64,000 nucleotides of DNA from Gammaproteobacteria bacterium (GCA_012103455.1 WLWT01000002.1:1035007-1099006), one strand, 5' to 3'. Shown: positions 54,243 through 63,246, numbered from the stretch's first letter. Numbers and translations: made by a program. Notes: generated by a model not told the origin, from the letters alone.

Positions 54243-55874
54243 ATGCCCGCGTTGAATACTCGACTGGACACCCGCTCCGGCCAATTTCGAGAAAACCGGG
54301 ATGACATGCTGGCCAAGCTGGCTTATCTGGATGAACTCTATGCGCAGGCGGCGGCGGGGGGCGGCGCAGCGGCCACCGCCCGTCTCATCAGCCGGGGCAA
54401 GATGCCGCTGCGCGAGCGTATCGCTTGGGCGTTGGATCAAGACTCGCCGTTCCTGGAGATCAGCCCGCTGGCGGCGTGGCGGTCGAATTTCGCGGTGGGC
54501 TCGGGTTTCGTCGCCGGCATCGGCGTTGTCGAGGGGGTGGAGTGTGTGATCTTGGGTCACGACCCATCGGTGCGGGCCGGGGCTTTCAATGCGTTTAATG
54601 CCAAGAAGCTGATGCGCGCACTGGAGATCTCGCGGGTCAACCGTATCCCTTACGTGCAGTTCGTCGAGTCGGCGGGGGCTGATTTGCGCGGCGAGAGCGA
54701 TGGCGATCCGGAGGCGGATATGCGAAGAGCACTCGGCCATTTCGCCGAGTCCGGCCGGCTGTTCTACGAGATCTCGGAACTCTCGAAGATGCGTATCCCG
54801 ACCGTGTCCGTGGTGTTTGGCGCATCGACTGCTGGCGGCGCCTACCAGCCGGGCATGAGCGACTACAACATTTTCGTGCGCGATCAGGCGATGGTGTCAC
54901 TGGGAGGACCACCCTTGGTGAAGATGGCCACGGGCGAGGATGCCGCCTCCGAGCCGTTGGGTGGTGCCGATATGCACACGGCCACCTCGGGCCTGGGCGA
55001 TTACCTGGCCGAGAATGAGATGGACGCCATCCGCATGTTGCGCGAGGTGGTGTCGCATCTGAATTGGCGCAAGCTGGGACCCGAGCCGGAATTGCCGGCG
55101 CCGCCGCCGCTTTACGATCCGCAAGAGCTGCTCGGTATCGTGGGCGAGGATCTGACCAAGCCGGTGGAGATCCGCGAGATCATCGCCCGCATCGTTGACG
55201 GCTCGCGCTTCGAGGAATTCAAGCCGCGTTATGGGCCCACCCTGGTGACCGGTTGGGCGAGGCTGCACGGTTACCAGGTGGGTGTGTTGGGCAATAACGG
55301 TCCGTTGCTGTCGCAAGCATCGGAAAAAGCGGCACAGTTCATTCAGCTCTGCAATCAGATCGATGTGCCGCTGGTGTTCTTGCACAACATCACCGGCTAT
55401 GTGGTCGGTACCGATTTCGAGCAAGGCGGCATCACCAAGAACGGCTCGAAGATGATCAATGCGGTGGCCAATTCCACCGTGCCGCACGTGTCCATTATCG
55501 TGGGTGCGTCCTATGGCGCCGGTAACTACGGTATGAGTGGCCGGGCTTACGGTACCCGTTTCACCTATATATGGCCGACCGCCAAGATCGCGGTCATGGG
55601 TCCGAAGCAAATGGCCGGTGTCATGACCATCGTGCAGCGGGCGGCGGCCGAGCGGCGCGGACAAGCGTTTGACGAGGCGGCCAATGCCGAGCGCGTGGCG
55701 GCGGTGGAGTATTGGGCCGAGGAGCGGTCCAAGGGCTTGTATGCCACCTCCAGGGTGGCCGATGACGCCATGATCGATCCACGTGATACCCGCGATGTCA
55801 TCGGCATCTCTCTGTCGGCTTGCGCTGGGCAGCCGTTCAAAGGCACCAAGGAGTTCGGCACATGGCGCATGTAG
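54243..55874 (+). CDS. Acyl-CoA carboxylase, carboxyltransferase subunit
   Basis: A 543-residue carboxyltransferase of the propionyl/methylcrotonyl/geranyl-CoA carboxylase beta family. It shows both crotonase-like halves with the two oxyanion-hole Gly pairs (VFGASTAGGAYQPGMSDYN and VGASYGAGNYGMSGRAYGTR) and the biotin-site NITGYVVGTDFEQGGITKNG. It transfers CO2 from carboxybiotin to an acyl-CoA. The C-terminal region YIWPTAKIAVMGPKQMAGVM is standard. It overlaps the next gene by 13 bp. The substrate cannot be decided. Confidence 0.9.
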   Translation: MPALNTRLDTRSGQFRENRDDMLAKLAYLDELYAQAAAGGGAAATARLISRGKMPLRERIAWALDQDSPFLEISPLAAWRSNFAVGSGFVAGIGVVEGVECVILGHDPSVRAGAFNAFNAKKLMRALEISRVNRIPYVQFVESAGADLRGESDGDPEADMRRALGHFAESGRLFYEISELSKMRIPTVSVVFGASTAGGAYQPGMSDYNIFVRDQAMVSLGGPPLVKMATGEDAASEPLGGADMHTATSGLGDYLAENEMDAIRMLREVVSHLNWRKLGPEPELPAPPPLYDPQELLGIVGEDLTKPVEIREIIARIVDGSRFEEFKPRYGPTLVTGWARLHGYQVGVLGNNGPLLSQASEKAAQFIQLCNQIDVPLVFLHNITGYVVGTDFEQGGITKNGSKMINAVANSTVPHVSIIVGASYGAGNYGMSGRAYGTRFTYIWPTAKIAVMGPKQMAGVMTIVQRAAAERRGQAFDEAANAERVAAVEYWAEERSKGLYATSRVADDAMIDPRDTRDVIGISLSACAGQPFKGTKEFGTWRM

Positions 55875-57841
55875 CAGTGCGGCCCATCAGCCGCATTTTG
55901 GTGGCGAACCGGGGCGAGATCGCCCGCCGGGTGTTTAGAACGGCCCACACCATGGGCATCAGCACGGTGGCGGTCTACGCCGATGGCGATGCGCAGGCGC
56001 CGTTCGTGGGCGAAGCGGATATCGCCATCAGCTTAGGTGGCGCGACGGCGGCTCAAAGCTATCTGGATAGCGGCAAGATCATGGCGGCGTGCCGGTCTAG
56101 TGGCGCCGATGCGGTGCATCCGGGTTATGGTTTTCTCTCCGAGAATGCCGAGTTCGCACAGGCGGTGATAGCGGCGGGCCTGACCTGGATCGGCCCGCCG
56201 GTTGCCGCCATCGCCGGGATGGGCGACAAGCTGGCGGCCAAGAACGCCATGCTCGAAGCGGGCGTGCCCACGTTGCCAGCGCGGGAACTCAAGGCGCAAG
56301 ATGATCTAGCCGAGGCGGCGGCGGAGATCGGCTTTCCCGCGCTCGTCAAAGCGGCGGCGGGCGGTGGTGGCCGTGGCATGCGGGTGGTGGAATCGCCGGA
56401 TGCTTTGGCGGCAGCGGTGGCCGGGGCACGCCGCGAGGCCGCTGCCGCCTGCGGCAATGACAGCGTGTTCCTGGAGCGTTGGCTGGCGGCGGCGCGGCAC
56501 GTGGAAGTGCAGATCCTGGGCGACTGTCACGGGCGCCTTGTGCACCTGTTCGAGCGTGAGTGTTCCATTCAGCGCCGCCATCAGAAGATTATCGAGGAGG
56601 CACCTTCACCCGCGGTGGATGATGAATTGCGCGAACTGTTGGGGGCAGCGGCGCTCAAGGCGGCGCGGCAAATCGGTTATGCCTCTGCCGGTACCGTTGA
56701 GTTCTTGCTTGACGGGCGCGATTTTTGGTTTTTGGAGGTGAATACACGGCTTCAGGTGGAACATCCGGTGACGGAAGCAATTACCGGGCTCGATCTGGTG
56801 CGTGAGCAGATCCGGGTGGCGCAGGGCGAGCCGTTGTCCTGCACCCAGGAGCAGTTGGCGATAGACGGGCATGCTATCGAGGCGCGCTTGTACGCCGAGG
56901 ATCCGGCGCGGCGCTTCCTGCCCTCGCCCGGCACCATCAAGCGGTGGCGCCCGGCGGCACTCGGGCGGTTTGACTCCGGCGTGGAAACAGGCAGTGAGGT
57001 CAGCGTCTACTTCGATCCGATGATCGCCAAGGTGATCACCCATGCCCCTAGCCGGCGCGAAGCGGCTGCCAAGCTCGCCCGCGCGCTAGAGCAAACACAG
57101 ATTTACGGTGTCACCCACAACCGCGATTTCTTGGTTTCTACACTGCGCTCCGCCGCCTTTCTGGCCGGCGATACAAGCACGGATTTTATCGAACGCCAGC
57201 AGCCGGCGCGCACTCGTGCAGTACCCGCTGCCGAGGTTGTGAGGGCGGCCATGGCGGCGGCTTTGTTCGCGCAAGTACGGCGCCGGGCGCAGGCGAAAGT
57301 ATTGCGCGGTATAGCCAGTGGTTGGCGCAACTCGGTGATGCCGCCGGAGCGGGTGGGTTTTATCCATGCGGGTGAAGAGATCCGGCTGGAATACCGGCGC
57401 GGTAGGGACAACTGTTTCAGGATCACGGCAAACCATGCTGCTTGCCGGGCTGTAGTCATCGCCACGGGGGCGGATTGGATCGATCTGCAAGCCGATGATC
57501 GCCGCAGCCGCTATGTGTTGTTGCAAGATGGGGTTGATTGGTATGTGCATGGACCGGAAGGGGCCGTTGAACTACGCGAACTACCCCGGTTCCCGCCGGC
57601 CGGTGGTGCCGGTTTTGCAGGTGGTTTGTTTGCGCCTATGCCGGCTAAGGTTCTGGCCACCCACGTCGCGCAGGGCGATCGCGTAAACGCGGGCCAACTG
57701 CTGGTGGTGCTGGAGGCGATGAAGATGGAGCACCGTGTTACGGCGCCGGTGGATGGCACCGTGACTGAATTGCGCGTGGCACAAGGCGATCAGGTGGACA
57801 ATGGCGAGCTGCTGGTCGCGTTGGATGAGGCGGCCTTATGA
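55862..57841 (+). CDS. Acyl-CoA carboxylase, biotin carboxylase/BCCP subunit
   Basis: About 659 residues from the ATG at 55862; an in-frame upstream start exists at 55820. Biotin carboxylase with ILVANRGEIARRVFRT, an ATP-grasp glycine loop (VKAAAGGGGRGMRVV), the HVEVQILGD metal strand and the LEVNTRLQVEHPVTEAITGLD catalytic segment. A BCCP domain with biotinylation motif VLEAMKMEHRV ends the protein. It carboxylates biotin with ATP and bicarbonate and serves the preceding subunit. Confidence 0.93.
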   Translation: MAHVAVRPISRILVANRGEIARRVFRTAHTMGISTVAVYADGDAQAPFVGEADIAISLGGATAAQSYLDSGKIMAACRSSGADAVHPGYGFLSENAEFAQAVIAAGLTWIGPPVAAIAGMGDKLAAKNAMLEAGVPTLPARELKAQDDLAEAAAEIGFPALVKAAAGGGGRGMRVVESPDALAAAVAGARREAAAACGNDSVFLERWLAAARHVEVQILGDCHGRLVHLFERECSIQRRHQKIIEEAPSPAVDDELRELLGAAALKAARQIGYASAGTVEFLLDGRDFWFLEVNTRLQVEHPVTEAITGLDLVREQIRVAQGEPLSCTQEQLAIDGHAIEARLYAEDPARRFLPSPGTIKRWRPAALGRFDSGVETGSEVSVYFDPMIAKVITHAPSRREAAAKLARALEQTQIYGVTHNRDFLVSTLRSAAFLAGDTSTDFIERQQPARTRAVPAAEVVRAAMAAALFAQVRRRAQAKVLRGIASGWRNSVMPPERVGFIHAGEEIRLEYRRGRDNCFRITANHAACRAVVIATGADWIDLQADDRRSRYVLLQDGVDWYVHGPEGAVELRELPRFPPAGGAGFAGGLFAPMPAKVLATHVAQGDRVNAGQLLVVLEAMKMEHRVTAPVDGTVTELRVAQGDQVDNGELLVALDEAAL

Positions 57842-57890
57842 AATTCTCGATCGCACACCCAAAACTCGGTGGGTGGCGATGCGATCGTAT

Positions 57891-58005
57891 TCCGCGATTG
57901 CGGCGTCAGCGCCGTGCTCGAATCCTCATGTATGAGTTATCACTGCGGTTGTGTGCGCGGTGTTTCTTTGCACTCACGAAAAAATTATTATTATCAGAGG
58001 TGCCC
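57891..58005 (+). repeat. MITE copy 6, left end missing
   Basis: Bases from TCCGCGATTGCGGCGTCAGC to the right inverted end (TCAGAGGTGCCC) match the family, but the left terminal repeat is absent. No target duplication. The oldest-looking copy. Confidence 0.75.
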
Positions 58006-58098
58006 TATAGATGATTGAAATTCTTGTCGGAGCAGATGATGGCGCAGTTTTCACTGGGAATGGATGTTGAGTGAGCGGCGCAATACCTGCAGGGATTT

Positions 58099-58773
58099 TC
58101 ACCTGTCTACGTATGTAACAAACTCCTCCAGGGATTTGCGCGATAGGTTGGGCACTTGTGCATTTTCGGCGGGGTAACCTACCACCAGTAGCAAAAACGG
58201 GCGTTCGTTCTTGGGCCGCTGCAATATTCTGTTCAGCAACCGGGTGGGACTCGGCGTATGAGTGAGACATGCGAGGCCAGCATTGTGCAGCGCGGTGATA
58301 AGTAAGCCCGTGGCGATACCGGCGGATTCATCCGGATAGTAGTGCTTGAATCTGCGGCCATCGTGCAGTTGTCCCGAGGTCTGGGAGAATACGGCGATAA
58401 GATACGGGGCGCTCTCCAGAAACGGTTTGTCGGTGTCGATCCCTATGGTTTCCTGCACGGCCAGCCATTCAGGTGAAGCCTTTAGTTCATAGAACTTTTG
58501 TTCCTCTTTCTCGGCTGCTTGGCGAATTCTCTGTTTGGTTTTCTCGCCGCTTACTACAACGAAGTGCCATGGCTGTAAGTTGGCCTCGCTCGGCGCGCTG
58601 CCGGCCGCCCGCAGGGCGCTATCGATTATCTCTTGGGGTACCGGGCGATCGGCGAAATCCCGGATCGAACGGCGCTTTGCAAGATGTTCTTCAAACTCTA
58701 CAGCACGGCGGTACATCTCTTTCTGCGGGTATTCTTCGTAGTTCTCTAGCGGTACTAAAACCGGTTTTGCCAT
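58099..58773 (-). CDS. Nitroreductase family protein
   Basis: A 224-residue FMN-dependent oxidoreductase. FMN-binding RRSIRDFADRPVPQEIIDSA, then SAPSEANLQPWHFVVVSG; the later LITALHNAGLACLTHTP and FLLLVVGYPAENAQVP are standard. The Arg-Arg-Ser start fits the BluB/iodotyrosine deiodinase-like branch. It reduces nitro or quinone compounds with NAD(P)H; the true substrate is unknown. Monocistronic. Confidence 0.88.
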   Translation of the reverse strand: MAKPVLVPLENYEEYPQKEMYRRAVEFEEHLAKRRSIRDFADRPVPQEIIDSALRAAGSAPSEANLQPWHFVVVSGEKTKQRIRQAAEKEEQKFYELKASPEWLAVQETIGIDTDKPFLESAPYLIAVFSQTSGQLHDGRRFKHYYPDESAGIATGLLITALHNAGLACLTHTPSPTRLLNRILQRPKNERPFLLLVVGYPAENAQVPNLSRKSLEEFVTYVDR

Positions 58774-58831
58774 AGTAGTTCCCTTCGGGTGACAGGTAGG
58801 CTAGTGGCAATAAGCACGCGTATTCTCTCCA

Positions 58832-59124
58832 GGGCACCTGCTAAAAATGCACTTTTTCCGCGATTGCGGCGTCAGCGCCATGCTCGAATCCTCATGTATG
58901 ACCTATCACTGCTGTCCCATAGAGCATACTAACCCTTTGAATTTATTGGAAAAACTGTTTTCATGTCTCAAACACAATGCCATAGTCAATTTTTTATGGA
59001 AATCAATAGGTTATACGCTGTGTTTAACTATTTTGTGGGACAGCAGTGATGACCTATACACTGCGGTTCTGCGCGCGGTGCTTCCTTGCGCTCACGAAAA
59101 AATTACTATTTTTAGCAGGTGCCC
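58832..59124 (+). repeat. MITE copy 7 (interrupted)
   Basis: MITE with 4-bp duplication TCCA at 58828-58831 and 59125-59128. It carries the CTGCTAAAA variant at both ends and is interrupted at 58907-59048 by a 142-bp element. The stretch 59129-59307 to its right shows no gene. Confidence 0.88.
58907..59048. mobile_element. 142-bp non-autonomous IS4-related element
   Basis: Ends CACTGCTGTCCCATA and, inverted, CACTGCTGTCCCACAAA are those of the IS4-family element at 59526. A 9-bp duplication ATGACCTAT flanks it (58898-58906 and 59049-59057). It encodes nothing and its interior shows no clear similarity to the transposase gene. It can only have been mobilised in trans. Confidence 0.88.
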
Positions 59125-59525
59125 TCCATGGAAATAGCAATCTGGCATATTGGATATTCGACTAAGTCGTAAGGATATTCCAGCGCAATAAGCATTTCGT
59201 GCAGGTGCGCGAGCCATACCTCTAGTTCTACTTGCGCCACATGTTGGTGATGAGGCGCGTTAGGAATCACAATCTTACCGAATATCTACGGTAATGTTGC
59301 GTACTATCTAGCTTCGATTACCAACTCTTAGTTGTTGCGCTGTATTCCTCTTGTTGCGGTTGAAGGCGAGGAAGAAGTGGGAAATACCATCAACACCCGG
59401 TTCCGCTAGCCGGCGCGTGTCGCCGCCGCCATCGGGATTTTCAATCTTGGGCGCCTCTAAAAATAGTAATTTTTTCGTGAGTGCAAGGAAGCACCGCGCG
59501 CACAACTGCAGTGTATATAGGTGAT

Positions 59526-60806
59526 CACTGCTGTCCCATAAACTTTCATGAGAATGTAAACTGTATCTGGACCTGAGTTTCAATAGGGCCTGGAGGGTCT
59601 CCTTTGAGTAGTCCCCACAGGTCTCTTCGCTCAAATAAATTGACTTGAAAGAGTCGAATAATCTGTTGAATGCTTAAATCGAGTTTGCTACAAAATTTCA
59701 GGTAAGCAACCATTAAATACATACACATAGCGACCCATATTTGAGTCATGACAGCATTTTTTGACGTCCCTACGAATGACTTAATCTTCAAGTTTTGTTT
59801 GATGCATTTGAAAAATAACTCAATTTGCCAACGCGACTTATAAATATCTGCAATGGTTTTGGCAGCCAATTCGAATTGATTGGTGAGAAAGACGTAATGC
59901 TTGCCGGTCTGTGGGTCCCGATAACCCATCCGGCGCAACTTAATCGGGCAGGTATCGGCTTTAGGGCCCGTTAAAATCAGCGTCTGATCTGAGGTAATGC
60001 CCTGCTCTTTATTCACCGGATGGCGAGAAATCACTCGGTATTTCGTATTGGCTTTCAACCGGGTGACAAAATAAATCCCCTTTGAATTGAGCAAGTTAAA
60101 CCACGTGTAGTCCGTATAGCCACGATCAAACACCACAATAGAACCCGCATCCAGTTCTAAACTACGGCCTTGTGTAATATCTTGTTGTTTGCCTTCGGTA
60201 ATAGTCATAAAGACCGGTAAAAAACCATCATGGTCCAGACCAACATGTAGTTTAATCGCGCCTTTGGTCTTGCGAAATTTGGCCCAAGGAAATAGTGATA
60301 AGCATAAATCGATGGTCGATGCATCCAAGGAATAAAGCTTATTTTTAAAACGAAACCCATGCCTAGGCGCCAAGCTTTGACATCGTGCCAGCAGCTTCCA
60401 AAATAATCCTTCGTAGAGTGGATAAGGCTGTTGCTCGTTAACGCGAGCCAGAGAACTTCGACTGACCTTACCGATACCCAAATGGTAACTTTTGCGGCGT
60501 TGTTTATCCAGATTGCTGACAATATCTCGCAAACTACAGCGACCGGCGAGTTGGGCAAAACTCAACGCCACAAACTGTGACCAGCGTGACATTGTCCTCA
60601 ATACACGGCCTTTATGGTGGGTTTTTGCGAGGGTTTCAAATTCATGTCTAGAAATCAGTTTTAGCAGCTGTGAAAATACGCTGTTACTGTGACTCAAGGC
60701 TATTATCCTGTTGATATTAAAAGATATTCTGAACCTCTATTCTAACAAATTAGCGCAGAATAGTCTTTGATTCTAAGCTCATTCAAAAGTTTGTGGGACA
60801 GCAGTG
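59526..60806 (-). mobile_element. Intact IS4-family insertion sequence
   Basis: A 1281-bp element with inverted ends CACTGCTGTCCCATAAAC and, reversed, CACTGCTGTCCCACAAAC, and an identical 9-bp duplication ATAGGTGAT (59517-59525 and 60807-60815). It carries one complete transposase gene. Perfect target duplication and an undamaged gene indicate recent activity. Confidence 0.92.
59546..60697 (-). CDS. IS4-family transposase
   Basis: A 383-residue DDE transposase. Catalytic residues: first Asp in LYSLDASTIDLCL, second Asp in SIVVFDRGYTDYTWF, and Glu in the IS4 Y-R-E-K signature (YKSRWQIELFFKCIKQNLKI). The N-terminal domain has the usual LAGRCSLRDIVSNL. Full-length and uninterrupted. The gene fills nearly the whole element. 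Confidence 0.93.
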   Translation of the reverse strand: MSHSNSVFSQLLKLISRHEFETLAKTHHKGRVLRTMSRWSQFVALSFAQLAGRCSLRDIVSNLDKQRRKSYHLGIGKVSRSSLARVNEQQPYPLYEGLFWKLLARCQSLAPRHGFRFKNKLYSLDASTIDLCLSLFPWAKFRKTKGAIKLHVGLDHDGFLPVFMTITEGKQQDITQGRSLELDAGSIVVFDRGYTDYTWFNLLNSKGIYFVTRLKANTKYRVISRHPVNKEQGITSDQTLILTGPKADTCPIKLRRMGYRDPQTGKHYVFLTNQFELAAKTIADIYKSRWQIELFFKCIKQNLKIKSFVGTSKNAVMTQIWVAMCMYLMVAYLKFCSKLDLSIQQIIRLFQVNLFERRDLWGLLKGDPPGPIETQVQIQFTFS

Positions 60807-61223
60807 ATAGGTGATACATGAGGATTCGAGCACGGAGCTGACGCCGCAATCGCGGAAAAAGTGCATTTTTAGAGGTGCCCTCTTGATGATCTCGGCACCC
60901 ATATCCGAGAGTTGCTGCGTGCACAGTGGCCCGGCGATGATGCGGGAGAAATCGAGTACGCGTAATACCTTGTAGGGGGGTGTATTTTTAGCTGTTGTCA
61001 CGGTGATTATTCCTGCGCAATAACCGTTTGGCGGGATGCTTGGGAGATGATGAGCGGTTTGGGCCGCGGGTCATGGATACCGGCTGCAACTGCTCCTGTG
61101 CGGTGCTCGTCAATCCGGCCGGATCAGCGCCGCTTATGGGCTACTTGCTCCCGGTAGCTTTACCCCCAGTAGTTTTACTCACTGGGGGTTTTTACTCATC
61201 GGGGCTGTTACTCACTGGGCCGG

Positions 61224-61493
61224 TTATTCATTGGCTGCATCCTCTGGCTTGGTGCCGTGCGCGGATGAAGATCGCCCCTGGCCATAATGAGGTACGGGAG
61301 GCGCTTCATTTTCGCTTTTGCCGGCCCGGAATATGCGCTCGGGTTGGGCAATAGCTTGTATCCCCACCGCTCCTAGGAACAGGCCGATCATGACTCCGAA
61401 CCACGCTTCGGAGCGGATGAAGACGTAGATGAGTCCTATGCTCACCGAGGTGATTACGATGCCGCATAGCTGCTTGAAGCGCCGCATGTTCAT
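61224..61493 (-). CDS. Small two-TM membrane protein
   Basis: An 89-residue protein. A basic start (MNMRRFKQL) leads into two hydrophobic helices (GIVITSVSIGLIYVFI and WFGVMIGLFLGAVGIQAIA), followed by a polar, disordered tail (SENEAPPVPHYGQGRSSSAH). A GGAGGAA-like site precedes the start on this strand. No family recognised. It lies between the CoA-transferase remnant and MITE copy 9; the stretch 61002-61223 contains nothing recognised. Confidence 0.55.
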   Translation of the reverse strand: MNMRRFKQLCGIVITSVSIGLIYVFIRSEAWFGVMIGLFLGAVGIQAIAQPERIFRAGKSENEAPPVPHYGQGRSSSAHGTKPEDAANE

Positions 61494-61526
61494 GGGTTTT
61501 ATTCCTCCTCAGGTTGTTGTTTTAAT

Positions 61527-61666
61527 GGGCACCTCTAAAAATGCACTTTTTCCGCGATTGCGGCGTCAGCGCCGTGCTCGAATCCTCAGGTATCACCTAT
61601 ACACTGCGGTTGTGCGCGCGGTGCTTCCTTGCACTCACGAAACAATGACTATTGTTAGAGGCGCCC
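61527..61666 (+). repeat. MITE copy 9
   Basis: 140 bp with duplication TAAT at 61523-61526 and 61667-61670. Its last base forms the third position of the enoyl-CoA hydratase stop codon on the minus strand. Confidence 0.9.
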
Positions 61667-62469
61667 TAATGTCCTTCATATTGCGGTTGGCGTTTTTCCA
61701 TAAATGCCCGTGGACCTTCAACGGCGTCTTGCGTTTGAAAAACAGGATTGGAAAATTCCCGTTCCATGGCGAGCGCGGCCGCCTCCGGGTGGCCCAGGCA
61801 TTGGCGTGCCGAGTGACGTATGGCGCGCACGGCGATGGGGCCGTTAGCGGCAATCTTTCGTGCCACTTCCATCGCTTTGTCCAGCACTTGGTCCTCGGCC
61901 ACCAGGTGATTTAAAAAGCCGAGCTGCAATGCCTCCTCGGCAGTGATCAGATCACCGGTCAATAACAATTCCATGGCTTTGCTATAGGGCAGTTGTCGCG
62001 GCAGCCGAACCGATGAGCCGCCGGCCGGGAAGAGCGCCCATTTGACTTCCTGCACGCCAAATTTCGCCTGCGGGCAACTGATGCGGATGTCGGTACCCTG
62101 CACCAGTTCCATGCCACCGGCGATGGCGTGGCCGTTGATGGCAGCGATGACCGGCTTTGCGGTATCGAAGTTACGCAAAATGGCGGTGTAGATGAGATCG
62201 GGTTCGGACTGTACGCGCCGATCCCATTCATTTTCCGGCTTGCGTGCACCGGTACGGAGCGGGATGAGCTGAGCGAGATCGGCACCGGCGCAAAACGCCG
62301 CACCAACACCGGTCACGATGGCGACCCGCACATCGTCGTCGTCTCTTACCCGGCGCCACGCCTGGGCTAATTTGACGCCTATTTCCGGATTGATGGCGTT
62401 ACGCGCTTGGGGACGGTTGAGTGTGATAACGGCGATGTGGCGGTCCACTTGGTACTCGACTACACCCAT
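61666..62469 (-). CDS. Enoyl-CoA hydratase/isomerase family protein
   Basis: A 267-residue crotonase-fold enzyme. IAVITLNRPQARNAINPEIG at the N-terminus; oxyanion-hole segments GVGAAFCAGADLAQL and AAINGHAIAGGMELVQGTDI; QAKFGVQEVKWALFPAGGSS next, where a Glu typical of hydratases occurs (VQEVKW). The ending AFMEKRQPQY is standard. It acts on acyl-CoA substrates. The stop codon is TAG formed at the MITE junction, so the natural C-terminus may have been a few residues different. Confidence 0.88.
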   Translation of the reverse strand: MGVVEYQVDRHIAVITLNRPQARNAINPEIGVKLAQAWRRVRDDDDVRVAIVTGVGAAFCAGADLAQLIPLRTGARKPENEWDRRVQSEPDLIYTAILRNFDTAKPVIAAINGHAIAGGMELVQGTDIRISCPQAKFGVQEVKWALFPAGGSSVRLPRQLPYSKAMELLLTGDLITAEEALQLGFLNHLVAEDQVLDKAMEVARKIAANGPIAVRAIRHSARQCLGHPEAAALAMEREFSNPVFQTQDAVEGPRAFMEKRQPQYEGH

Positions 62470-62614
62470 GGTGTTGGTACTCCTATTGAGCGGGTTGCTA
62501 TTTGTCTGCGACGAAGGCAGATTCGCGGATATGGTACACGTACGCTAGCCGCCGTCTGTACGGCGCTGGCGTATCACCCCACTGGCGTATCACCCATCGG
62601 TTGAGGTGCTCACG

Positions 62615-62713
62615 ATGCCGATCACTGTCTTACCCGTGACGTGCGATTTTGTTGCCGAAGTCTACGGCGCGGATCTAAGCCAGCCGTTGCCGCCAACCAC
62701 TGGGCGCCTCTAA
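62615..62713 (+). pseudogene. TauD-type dioxygenase N-terminal fragment
   Basis: The ATG at 62615 starts MPITVLPVTCDFVAEVYGAD then LSQPLPP, the N-terminal strand pattern of TauD/TfdA enzymes (l.p.~gaeV.GvDLs.pl). It runs into MITE copy 10 after 30 codons. Nothing of the remaining dioxygenase lies on the far side of the MITE. Confidence 0.55.
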
Positions 62714-62841
62714 CAATAGTCATTTTTTCGTGAGTGCGAGGAAGCACCGCGCGCACAACCGCAGTGTATAGGTGATACCTGAGGGTTGGAGCACGGCGCT
62801 GACGCCGCAATCGCGGAAAAAGTGCATTTTTAGAGGTGCCC
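62702..62841 (-). repeat. MITE copy 10, no target duplication
   Basis: 140 bp complete with both inverted ends, but the flanks are CACT and TAGA. It joins a dioxygenase start to a kinase remnant, so it marks a rearrangement or deletion junction. Confidence 0.88.
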
Positions 62842-63205
62842 TAGATGGATGCGCTCGATGAGTGAGGCTTTGACCTTCATCACCGCCACCTCGCCAGTGA
62901 CGATGATGTAGAGAGAATTACCCCTCTTAGTGTCGCTCTGATCGGTCAAATTGCGCTCCAACACCTGCTCCGGCCACATATAAAGTGGCGGACCAATGCG
63001 GCCTAGTGCTTGGGTGTCGGTGGTGTCCAACCGGGTGCTGAGCGCAATACCGAGGTCACCGGCCTTAACGTTCGTTGTCGCCGGTTAGCAGGCTCCGGTT
63101 AACAGGATGTCGTGCGGCTTGATCTCGCGGTGGCCGACGCCGTTGCGGCGGGTGTGCTCTATGCCCTTGGCGCATTTGCCGACGTTGGGCGGAGATGGCG
63201 TAAAT
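62842..63205 (-). pseudogene. Serine/threonine kinase plus cyclic-nucleotide-binding remnant
   Basis: The minus-strand frame reads NGVGHREIKPHDILLTGAC (catalytic loop, normally HRDIKPxN), TAA, then NVKAGDLGIALSTRLDTTDT with GRIGPPLYMWPEQVLERN (the ADFGIA and YMAPEQ regions of Hanks-type kinases). It passes into SLYIIVTGEVAVMKVKASLI, a cyclic-nucleotide-binding-domain start, before MITE copy 10. Key residues are replaced (the catalytic Asp by Glu, DFG by DLG). The N-lobe is missing. Clearly decayed. Confidence 0.55.
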
Positions 63206-63246
63206 TAAACTCCGGCCATACCACTCAATACGGGGACGCTTAAGCG

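Larger units (their letters stand above)
59449..60880 (-). repeat. MITE copy 8 (interrupted by IS4)
   Basis: The MITE parts are 59449-59525 and 60816-60880. The 4-bp duplication TCTT flanks it at 59445-59448 and 60881-60884. It lies within the CoA-transferase fragment and is split by the IS4 element. Confidence 0.88.
59308..61001 (-). pseudogene. CaiB/BaiF CoA-transferase fragment split by MITE and IS4
   Basis: From the ATG at 61001 the frame reads VLRVLDFSRIIAGPLCTQQL then SDMGAEIIK and enters MITE copy 8 at 60880. Beyond the MITE, from 59448, the same gene resumes as KIENPDGGGDTRRLAEPGVD, then FFLAFNRNKR and decays to a stop at 59308. The order (vldfs...aGP.....l.dlGAeVIKiE.P..GD..R...NRnKrs) is diagnostic of class III CoA-transferases. 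It covers only the first 80 or so of 400 residues; the rest is lost. Confidence 0.7.
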
